In this document: piece after piece, positions 1 through 6,152 of the stretch
Numbering within the stretch: the stretch's first letter is position 1
How the letters are laid out: each line of letters opens with the position of its first letter
Assembly (NCBI GenBank): GCA_017556845.1
Contig: JAFYMA010000066.1
Location: 1-9,938 of the forward strand
Length of the DNA stretch: 9,938 nucleotides
DNA from: Clostridia bacterium
GTDB taxonomy: Bacteria; Bacillota; Clostridia; Oscillospirales; CAG-272
Reading direction: 5' to 3'
Position numbers and translations under genes: made by a program
Notes under the pieces: generated by a model
The model's input: only the letters and a program-made list of their open reading frames with translations
Databases searched by the model: none
What the model was told of the DNA's origin: nothing

Positions 1-1057
1 CGTCCTTTACGAGATACGCACTTGTAAGCATATCGTATTTTCCCGATATTCCGGATGCTGCAAAGAGCTTGTCAGACGTTATCGTTGAAAGCGACGTGAT
101 GCTTATGTCAGATACGTTTTTTCCTGTAACGGCGGCAGATACTATCTTGGAAAGAGCAGGGACGTCAAGCTGTTTTGTTACGTCTTCTGAAACGCTCGTA
201 TCTTCCTTTGCAAAAAGGGTAAATATCCTTGTCAGAACGGTTTTTCCGTCAATACTGTTTTTCAGTGTTGCCTGTATGCTGAACTGCCCCGGTGCTCTCG
301 GTGTTATTCTGTTATAAAACAGATCAACACTACCGCTTACAACCGACCATTCAATATCAGACATCGTAGCATCCTGCGGTGTTATCAAGGCGTTAAGCTG
401 TGTTGTTTTACCTACTGTGAATTCTGTCGTATCCAGCGCTATATCCTTTGCAGGAACGAACGGCTTCATAGTTTCTACTTTCACGATGTTGCTTATCATA
501 TCTCCGTATACGCAATAGTAATATCTTGTGCCTGTGCCGCTTGCGGAAAAGCTGAATTCTCCATCGTTTGTAGAAGCAATAAGCGAGCCTGATCTTTCAG
601 CGGTATAAGATTCAAACCACTGATATTTTTTGCCTTGAAGCTCTGTTGCGTTTGCCGTAAGGGTAAGTGAATCACCGCTGAATACGGACGTATTATTTGC
701 TTTCAGTATCAAGGATGCGTTTTTGTTCAGTATCACGCCGCTTTTCCTCAAAGTGAAGTGCAATTGACCTTGTGACATTTCGCACGTGAATGTGAATTTA
801 CCGTCATCCCCATTTTCGTTTGGCAAAATAAATTCGTTGATCTTCACACCGAGAAGCTCCGTGTCGGGATCTGTAAAAAAGGATATGCGGTCTTTTAATT
901 GCTGCAGTAAGTCTTTTTCGTCGGTTACGGTGCTTGATGAAAACGTGAAAACTCCGTTTTCAATACTGTTTTTAGATGCGTATTCGTCAGCTGAACACAT
1001 AAAAGTAAACGAAAGTGCAAGCAGTATCAGAATACACACTGATCTTATTATTTTCAT
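1..1057 (-). CDS. Secreted protein with bacterial Ig-like domains (C-terminus beyond window)
   Basis: The minus-strand frame from the ATG at 1057 is open to the window edge for 352 codons with no stop, so the gene is partial at its 3' end. The N-terminus (MKIIRSVCILILLALSFTFM, then CSADE) is a signal peptide; the Cys at residue 21 could be a lipoprotein site but the lipobox is poor. Residues about 111-195 look like an Ig-like fold (a YQWF core strand, then a RYYYCVY strand). Residues about 200-283 match the bacterial Ig-like Big_2 pattern: IALDTTEFTVGKTTQLNA, then ITPQDAT, IEWSVVSG, and a PGQFSIQAT strand. Such domains are usually extracellular or wall-associated in Clostridia. No catalytic domain is visible in the part present, so the function is unknown. 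A ribosome binding site (AGAGGAT) lies about 12 bases upstream and a consensus promoter precedes it. Confidence 0.85.
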   Translation of the reverse strand, partial: MKIIRSVCILILLALSFTFMCSADEYASKNSIENGVFTFSSSTVTDEKDLLQQLKDRISFFTDPDTELLGVKINEFILPNENGDDGKFTFTCEMSQGQLHFTLRKSGVILNKNASLILKANNTSVFSGDSLTLTANATELQGKKYQWFESYTAERSGSLIASTNDGEFSFSASGTGTRYYYCVYGDMISNIVKVETMKPFVPAKDIALDTTEFTVGKTTQLNALITPQDATMSDIEWSVVSGSVDLFYNRITPRAPGQFSIQATLKNSIDGKTVLTRIFTLFAKEDTSVSEDVTKQLDVPALSKIVSAAVTGKNVSDISITSLSTITSDKLFAASGISGKYDMLTSAYLVKD

Positions 1058-1115
1058 TTTTTGCGAATTATCCTCTGTTTATTATTAACAATATGAAACA
1101 ACTTTAATTTCGTTC

Positions 1116-1144
1116 ATTATATATTATCCGAAAATTTATGTCAA
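1116..1144 (-). promoter_or_regulatory. Sigma-A promoter for the Ig-like protein gene
   Basis: Read on the minus strand, TTGACA (1144-1139) is followed after exactly 17 bases by TATAAT (1121-1116). This is a full consensus match upstream of the secreted Ig-like protein gene. It sits back to back with the promoter of the serine hydrolase; the two -35 boxes are 14 bases apart. Confidence 0.85.
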
Positions 1145-1158
1145 GTGAAAAGTATGTA

Positions 1159-1187
1159 TTGACTTTAAAAAAATATGGATATATAAT
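1159..1187 (+). promoter_or_regulatory. Sigma-A promoter for the serine hydrolase gene
   Basis: TTGACT (1159-1164), a 17-base spacer, then TATAAT (1182-1187). The expected start of transcription is about 1194, giving a leader of only about 24 bases before the ATG at 1218, just enough for the ribosome binding site. Confidence 0.85.
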
Positions 1188-1217
1188 TATATTATAGACT
1201 TTTACAGGAGAAAAAAT

Positions 1218-2957
1218 ATGGCGATCAAAACAACTACGGATACTGCCAGACGTATAGCACAGTATATAAGCAGGGCGGGAGCGGTCCGTCAAGTGACGGA
1301 GAATTATGAAGATATTACAGCTGACGTATCTGACAGAATACCGTCTGATATGATATCACCCGAATCGGAGGGGATGGAAAGCGAGTATATTCTTAAGTTT
1401 TATCGTGAAATAGAAAACAAAAAAACTCTGAATATGCAGACCGTCACCATAGCAAGAAACGGAAAGATCATATCTTGCGGCGAGTTTTATCCGTATAAGG
1501 AAAATATTCTTGCAGAGACACATTCGTTCAGTAAATCGGTGATCTCTCTTGCAGTCGGTATGCTTGTTGATGACGGAAAGCTGAGAGTTGATACAACGCT
1601 TGGCGAGATATTTGCCGATGATATCAAGGGCTTGCAGATGATAACAACTGCAAAATTAAAAATACATCATCTGCTCACTATGAGTACGGGCGTTTCCTTC
1701 AACGAGCTTGGCTCGGTTACGGAAAATGATTGGGTAAAAGCATATCTTTCATCTGTTGTAAAATTCCGTGCAGGAACGGTGTTTGAGTATAACAGCATGA
1801 ACACATATATGCTTGCTGCCACAGTCGTTAAGCTGAGCGGCAAAAGCGTTTGTGAGTTTTTGGACGAAAGACTTTTTGCCCCATTGGGCATTAAAGAATA
1901 TTACTGGGAAAAGTGCCCCAAAGGAATTGAAAAGGGCGGCTGGGGCTTGCATATTCTGCCGAGAGATGCAGTGAAGCTCGGCCAGCTTATTATAGATCAG
2001 GGTGTATATAACGGAGAAAGAATAATTTCTGAAAAATGGATACGGGAAGCAACGAGGGTGCAGATCAAAACTCCGCCGATAACGGGATCTTACGATTACG
2101 GGTACCAGATGTGGATAAGTGAGGATGATGACGAGGTGCTGTTCAACGGTATTTTCGGAAGAAATCTTCATATATTCCGCAAGACGCATATGGTAATTTT
2201 TACTACGGCTATGAATGGAGATATTTTTCAAAGGTGCGATCTGTATCCGATAATCAAGAAGTATTTCGGAAAAAGATTTGTTCCTGCAGCTACGCTGCCC
2301 GAGGATCCCGGGGCTCTTAAGAGTCTTCGTGAATACGAAAAAATGCTTTCACATCCTCATTCGCTTTACAGACGGATATACGACGATAGCTACAGAAGCG
2401 ACGGCGAACCGTATTTTACAGAAAGAAAGAATTTCAGCTTTTCATTCGACACTAAGACAACGTGCGGCATAAGCATTTTGCCGACCGTGTCACAGGCTAT
2501 CCATAATAATTTCCGTAAGGGTATAAGGAAGATTGCATTTACTTTTAATGACGACAGCGTTGAAATAAGTGTGACGGAGAGCGATTGCAAATACGATTTT
2601 ACAGCCGGGTGCGGATATGCCGCCGAAAGCGTTGTGAAGATAGGATGCCGCGAATATCGCATCGCTTCAATGTGCGAGCTTACGCAGACGGAGGATGACG
2701 TTCCCGTAATGAAGCTCAGCGTTTCGTTTTTACAGCTTTCTGATGGCAGGTATATTAAATTCTATTTTGATGAGGATGGACTAACGGCGCAGTTTGACGA
2801 ATTGCCGGGAGCATTGTTTGCACAGTCGGGACTTGATATGATAATAAGAGATTCAGTTAACCCTTCGCTCGTAGAAAGTGCCCGTCATACCGTCAATTCA
2901 AGACTTTTTAAATCAAGGCTTATCAATTTTTTGAACCCTACCGTGAAAAGCAAATAA
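1218..2957 (+). CDS. Serine beta-lactamase-like (class C / PF00144-type) hydrolase
   Basis: This 579-residue protein has a beta-lactamase/D-alanyl-D-alanine carboxypeptidase-type fold in residues about 50-350. The SxxK nucleophile motif is S103-F-S-K106, followed by the typical helix (VGMLVDDGKLRVD). The second motif is Y191-N-S in the context GTVFEYNSMN. The block at 239-273 (GGWGLHILPRDAVKLGQL, then GVYNGERIISEKW) is characteristic of the family. The third motif, normally KTG or HxG, is GIFGRN at 311-316, so the basic residue is absent; FNGxxGQN-like forms occur in some clostridial relatives. The last ~220 residues are predicted beta-rich and I recognise no named domain there. There is no signal peptide or membrane segment, so it is probably cytoplasmic, which argues against a role in wall synthesis and for an esterase or amidase-like activity. 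Start: CAGGAG lies 7 bases before the ATG. Substrate unknown. Confidence 0.88.
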   Translation: MAIKTTTDTARRIAQYISRAGAVRQVTENYEDITADVSDRIPSDMISPESEGMESEYILKFYREIENKKTLNMQTVTIARNGKIISCGEFYPYKENILAETHSFSKSVISLAVGMLVDDGKLRVDTTLGEIFADDIKGLQMITTAKLKIHHLLTMSTGVSFNELGSVTENDWVKAYLSSVVKFRAGTVFEYNSMNTYMLAATVVKLSGKSVCEFLDERLFAPLGIKEYYWEKCPKGIEKGGWGLHILPRDAVKLGQLIIDQGVYNGERIISEKWIREATRVQIKTPPITGSYDYGYQMWISEDDDEVLFNGIFGRNLHIFRKTHMVIFTTAMNGDIFQRCDLYPIIKKYFGKRFVPAATLPEDPGALKSLREYEKMLSHPHSLYRRIYDDSYRSDGEPYFTERKNFSFSFDTKTTCGISILPTVSQAIHNNFRKGIRKIAFTFNDDSVEISVTESDCKYDFTAGCGYAAESVVKIGCREYRIASMCELTQTEDDVPVMKLSVSFLQLSDGRYIKFYFDEDGLTAQFDELPGALFAQSGLDMIIRDSVNPSLVESARHTVNSRLFKSRLINFLNPTVKSK

Positions 2958-2966
2958 AGCTTTATA

Positions 2967-2995
2967 TTGACTGAGTTAAAAAAGAGTGATAAAAT
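2967..2995 (+). promoter_or_regulatory. Probable sigma-A promoter for the RpiB-like gene
   Basis: TTGACT (2967-2972), a 17-base spacer, then TAAAAT (2990-2995). It starts 10 bases after the stop codon of the hydrolase gene, with no terminator between them, so some readthrough from upstream is also possible. Confidence 0.7.
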
Positions 2996-3027
2996 TAAAA
3001 TAAAAGATTTCAAGGAGATTTTTGAAT

Positions 3028-3600
3028 ATGAAAATGGTAAAGGATAAGGAAATACTCGTAGGTGCGGATTTTGCAGGTTTTCCTCTTAAAGAGGCTGTCG
3101 TATCGCATCTGAAGTCAAAGGGCTGGAAGGTAACTGACGTTGGAGTGCGCTCGGAAAACGATAATGATACCGATCTTATGTTCCACAGAGTCGGACTCAG
3201 AGTAGGTTCTATGATATCAGAGGGGGAATTCGAGCGAGCGTTGGTATTTTGCGGCACTGGTATGGGTATACATATCGCCGCAAGCAAATGTCCTCATGTT
3301 CATGCAGGCGTTGTAGAAAGCGTTCCTGCCGCTTTGCGTGCAATTACCGGTAACGGTGTAAACGTTCTGGCGATGGGCGCATTTTACGTTGCTCCTCAGA
3401 TGGGTATTGACATAGCAGAGGCATATCTTAACGCAGAGCTTGGCTCAGGATACGAATGGTGGCATAATTTTTACGAATTTCATAAGCTTGCGATAGACGA
3501 ATTGGAAGCCTTTGACTATGAAAAGTATAAGGCTAACGGCTTCAAGCTTGAGCATTTGGGAGATTACGACCTCGTTCTTGAAACAAAGCCGGAGGATTGA
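3028..3600 (+). CDS. RpiB/LacA/LacB-family sugar-phosphate isomerase homologue
   Basis: The 190-residue protein matches the ribose-5-phosphate/galactose-6-phosphate isomerase fold. It shows GADFAGFPLK at 12-21 (the strand-loop GCDHAG..LK position), FCGTGMGIHIAASK at 74-87 with the likely catalytic Cys75, and a GNGVNVLAMGAF block at 108-119. Compared with classical RpiB as I recall it (about 150 residues), the Asp-His pair near the start is Asp-Phe, the RxHND histidine is replaced (ITGNGVN), and the C-terminus is about 40 residues longer with aromatic-rich sequence (YEWWHNFYEF). The substrate is therefore probably not ribose 5-phosphate; another aldose/ketose phosphate is likely. The ATG at 3028 has AAGGAG 10 bases upstream. 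An in-frame TTG at 3022 would leave only 4 bases and is less likely. It has its own promoter and a strong hairpin behind it, so it seems monocistronic. Confidence 0.85.
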   Translation: MKMVKDKEILVGADFAGFPLKEAVVSHLKSKGWKVTDVGVRSENDNDTDLMFHRVGLRVGSMISEGEFERALVFCGTGMGIHIAASKCPHVHAGVVESVPAALRAITGNGVNVLAMGAFYVAPQMGIDIAEAYLNAELGSGYEWWHNFYEFHKLAIDELEAFDYEKYKANGFKLEHLGDYDLVLETKPED

Positions 3601-3610
3601 TAACTGCGAT

Positions 3611-3652
3611 AAACCGATGTGTGACGCATTTTATACAGTCACACATCGGTTT
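3611..3652 (+). terminator. Hairpin terminator after the RpiB-like gene
   Basis: AAACCGATGTGTGA (3611-3624) pairs perfectly with TCACACATCGGTTT (3639-3652), with one more C-G pair inside. The tail after the stem is only moderately T-rich (GTTGTATT), so termination may be incomplete. It begins 10 bases after the stop codon. Confidence 0.75.
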
Positions 3653-3759
3653 GTTGTATTCGTGAAAAGTCACTTATATTCATCTGTAATTTAAGATATT
3701 TAAAATCGTATATTTATAAGAATTTTTTTGAATTTTTTTGAAAAATTACGGCGTTAGTA

Positions 3760-3788
3760 TTGCAATCTTGCATATTATATGCTATAAT
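3760..3788 (+). promoter_or_regulatory. Sigma-A promoter for gdhA
   Basis: TTGCAA (3760-3765), a 17-base spacer, then TATAAT (3783-3788), placing the transcript start near 3795 and leaving a ~25-base leader before the gdhA ATG. The ~100 bases upstream are very AT-rich, with the run AATTTTTTTG repeated twice (3721-3740), which could act as an UP-type or bent element (inference). Confidence 0.8.
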
Positions 3789-3819
3789 TTGCCCAAAACC
3801 AATATTTTGGAGGGATATT

Positions 3820-5172
3820 ATGTCATTCAAAACCGAATATCTTGCAGGAGTGTACGAAAAGGTAGTTCGTACAAATCCCGGCGAGACAGAGTTTCACCAA
3901 ACAGTAAAAGAAGTTCTTGAATCTATTGAGCCCGTTATTGAACAGCGTCCCGACCTCGTTGCAGCAGGCGTAGTTGACCGTATGGTAGAGCCTGAGCGCG
4001 CTATATCTTTCAGAGTAGCTTGGGTTGATGATAACGGCAAGGTTCAGGTTAACAAGGGCTACCGCGTGCAGTTTAACTCCGCTATAGGTCCTTATAAGGG
4101 CGGCATCCGTTTTGCTCCTTCCGTAAACCTTTCTATAATGAAGTTCCTCGGATTTGAGCAGACTTTCAAAAATGCACTTACAACGCTTCCTATGGGCGGC
4201 GGTAAGGGCGGCTCCGACTTCGATCCCACAGGTAAGTCTGACGGAGAGGTTATGCGCTTCTGCCAGAGCTTTATGACAGAGCTTCAGAAGTACATAGGCG
4301 CTGATACAGACGTTCCCGCAGGTGATATGGGCGTTGGCGCAAGAGAGATCGGATATATGTTCGGTCAGTACAAGAGAATTCGTGACGAGTTCACAGGCGT
4401 TCTTACAGGTAAGAACATCAACAGCGGCGGATCGCTTATCCGTCCTGAAGCAACAGGCTTCGGCGCAGTTTACTACGTTGTTGAAATGCTCAGCAGCCTT
4501 GGTGAGTCTATCAAGGGCAAGACGTTTGCGGTTTCCGGCTTCGGTAACGTTGCATGGGGTACTGTAAAGAAGATCACAGAGCTCGGCGGTAAGGTAGTTA
4601 CTATCTCCGGTCCTGACGGATACGTATATGACGAGGACGGTATCAATACCGAAGAAAAGATCAATTATATGCTTGAAATGCGTAACTCCTGCCGTAACAA
4701 GGTTCAGGATTATGCTGATAAATTCGGCGTTCCTTTCTATGCAGGCCAGAAGCCCTGGGGCGTTAAGGCGGATATTCTTATGCCTTGCGCAACTCAGAAC
4801 GAGGTTGGCATGGTTGAAGCTGAAAAGATCGTTGCTAACGGCGTTAAGTACTACGTTGAGGTTTCTAATATGCCTTCAACGAACGAGGCTATAGCTTACC
4901 TGAAGGCAAACGGCGTTGTAGTTGCTCCTTCCAAGGCAGTTAACGCAGGCGGCGTTGCAGTTTCCGGTTTGGAAATGACTCAGAACTCCATGCGTTTGTC
5001 ATGGTCTGCTGAGGAGGTTGACGAAAAGCTTAAGGGTATCATGAAGAGCATCTTCACTAACTCCGCAAAGGCTGCTAAGGAATACGGTATGGAAGGCGAC
5101 CTGGTTGCAGGTGCTAACATCGCAGGCTTCCTTAAGGTTGCAGAGGCTATGAAGTGGCAGGGAGTTAACTGA
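3820..5172 (+). CDS. gdhA: NADP-type glutamate dehydrogenase (hexameric, ~450 aa)
   Basis: Catalyses reversible reductive amination of 2-oxoglutarate with ammonia to glutamate in the cytoplasm. The 450-residue length is that of the bacterial hexameric class I enzyme. Visible landmarks: the substrate-binding segment NSAIGPYKGGIRFAPSVN (86-103), the Glu/Leu/Phe/Val dehydrogenase signature LPMGGGKGGSDFDP (123-136) with catalytic Lys129, PAGDMGVG with Asp169, and the Rossmann motif GFGNVAWG (240-247). Cofactor preference (NADP) follows from the family and is not proven here. The start is set by GGAGGG at 3809-3814, 5 bases before the ATG; an upstream in-frame TTG at 3760 lies in the promoter -35 box and is rejected. 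Codon use is heavily biased, as expected for a highly expressed gene. It is monocistronic, with its own promoter and terminator. Confidence 0.97.
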   Translation: MSFKTEYLAGVYEKVVRTNPGETEFHQTVKEVLESIEPVIEQRPDLVAAGVVDRMVEPERAISFRVAWVDDNGKVQVNKGYRVQFNSAIGPYKGGIRFAPSVNLSIMKFLGFEQTFKNALTTLPMGGGKGGSDFDPTGKSDGEVMRFCQSFMTELQKYIGADTDVPAGDMGVGAREIGYMFGQYKRIRDEFTGVLTGKNINSGGSLIRPEATGFGAVYYVVEMLSSLGESIKGKTFAVSGFGNVAWGTVKKITELGGKVVTISGPDGYVYDEDGINTEEKINYMLEMRNSCRNKVQDYADKFGVPFYAGQKPWGVKADILMPCATQNEVGMVEAEKIVANGVKYYVEVSNMPSTNEAIAYLKANGVVVAPSKAVNAGGVAVSGLEMTQNSMRLSWSAEEVDEKLKGIMKSIFTNSAKAAKEYGMEGDLVAGANIAGFLKVAEAMKWQGVN

Positions 5173-5191
5173 TAATATATCAGGTTATAAC

Positions 5192-5226
5192 AAAACGGGT
5201 ATTTGCGTAAGCAGATGCCCGTTTTT
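5192..5226 (+). terminator. Rho-independent terminator of gdhA
   Basis: A 15-bp stem (5192-5206 with 5211-5225, two G-U pairs) with a GTAA tetraloop, ending in a T5 run at 5222-5226. It lies 20 bases after the gdhA stop. Confidence 0.9.
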
Positions 5227-5284
5227 GCGTATTAGAGCGTTGATGCACCGAAAGAAGAATATTTTATTTTGGCTGTTACCGTAC

Positions 5285-5326
5285 AAAAACACCCGATGAA
5301 AGAAATTTCTTTCATCGGGTGTTTTT
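5285..5326. terminator. Perfect 42-bp palindrome, probable bidirectional terminator
   Basis: 5285-5305 and 5306-5326 are exact reverse complements (21 bp each, no spacer). The left end is A5 and the right end T5, so either strand gives a GC-containing stem (ACACCCGATGAAAG) followed by a U-run. It sits between the convergent gdhA and lectin/EEP genes, where it can stop transcription from both sides and acts as a second terminator for gdhA. Confidence 0.85.
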
Positions 5327-5414
5327 CAGTAATTATGAGTTTAATTTTGATAATCTAATAATGTCAAGCTTATGCTTTGGACATCTGAATATGTCCTGAA
5401 GCACTACGTTTTTT

Positions 5415-6152
5415 TTATTTTACGATATATCTCATGAATATGGGATGGTGGTCGGACGGGAAGTCGCCGTTAACCTTTTCATTGCATACTCTGTAAGATC
5501 TCAGATTGAAATCGGAAGCAGATGCAAATACATAGTCAAGTACTCTGTTATCTGCACCGAAGTTCGTAAACGTCGATGCTTCGTATCTGGAAGCGGCATT
5601 TTTTGCGCTGTCAACGAAGCCGTTTGAAATTACGTTGTTATATGTAGCTGAGCCGGGAGTTGTATTGAAGTCGCCCGTGAGGATGGTGGGATAATCGCCG
5701 TAAGACTTCAAGAAGTTGTAAAGAACGCCGAGCTGCTTTATTCTTATTGCATCGTTCGTATATTCGATGTGCGTGTTAACTACGAGTATCTTTTCACCGT
5801 CGTCAATTCTTTGGAGAAGTGCATAAGAGAATATACGGATGTATGAAGAATCGGGGAATTTAGAAACAACGTCAGGTGTTGCGGAAAGCCACTTTGTACC
5901 GCTGTCAAGAAGCTTGAAAATGTGCTTATTGTACATAATTGCACTGTGCTCACCGTTAGAACCGCCTTCACGGCCCAAGCCTACGAAGCCGTATGTACCG
6001 CCAAGGTTATTCTTGAGGAATGTCATCCAGCTGGGAGTAGCTTCCTGAATACCGATGGTGTCAGGCGTGTAGCTCTTCATGAGGGAAAGAACTCTGTTTG
6101 TTCTTGTTGTGTTGAACTGTGCGCAGTATACGTTGAATGTCATTGCAGACAT
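5415..6152 (-). CDS. Endonuclease/exonuclease/phosphatase (EEP) domain, probably the C-terminal part of the upstream lectin protein
   Basis: The frame encodes a complete EEP-superfamily domain (metal-dependent phosphoesterases: DNase I, sphingomyelinase, inositol phosphatases). Landmarks in order, numbered from an ATG at 6203: MTFNVYC with Asn24, GIQEA with Glu54, NTHIE with His145, LTGDFNTTP with Asp178 and Asn180, VLDYVF with Asp223, and SDHHPI with Asp251-His252. All expected catalytic positions are kept. The reading frame is open up to 6203, but the fold starts at MTFNVY. Candidate starts are 6203, 6152 (AAGGG 4 bases upstream) and 6143 (ATGA overlap with the upstream stop). There is no signal peptide. 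Because the fold begins just where the upstream lectin frame ends, one base out of frame, I think it was one secreted protein of about 681 residues. The substrate cannot be told; nucleic acid or phospholipid are possible. Confidence 0.8.
   Translation of the reverse strand: MSAMTFNVYCAQFNTTRTNRVLSLMKSYTPDTIGIQEATPSWMTFLKNNLGGTYGFVGLGREGGSNGEHSAIMYNKHIFKLLDSGTKWLSATPDVVSKFPDSSYIRIFSYALLQRIDDGEKILVVNTHIEYTNDAIRIKQLGVLYNFLKSYGDYPTILTGDFNTTPGSATYNNVISNGFVDSAKNAASRYEASTFTNFGADNRVLDYVFASASDFNLRSYRVCNEKVNGDFPSDHHPIFMRYIVK

Noticed and set aside
1749..2231. 160-codon minus-strand frame inside the serine hydrolase gene
   Set aside because: No family features or ribosome binding site; it is a shadow of a well-supported gene on the other strand.
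3022..3027. TTG start for the RpiB-like gene
   Set aside because: It would lie only 4 bases from AAGGAG; the ATG at 3028 is a better start at 10 bases.
3760..3819. Upstream in-frame TTG start adding 20 residues to gdhA
   Set aside because: The TTG lies in the promoter -35 box and the added residues do not fit the family; the ATG at 3820 has a strong ribosome binding site at 5-base spacing.
5374..5402. Imperfect hairpin GGACAT/ATGTCC downstream of the EEP stop as a terminator
   Set aside because: No U-run follows on the minus strand, and on the plus strand the T-run starts several bases away; the palindrome at 5285-5326 is the better terminator.
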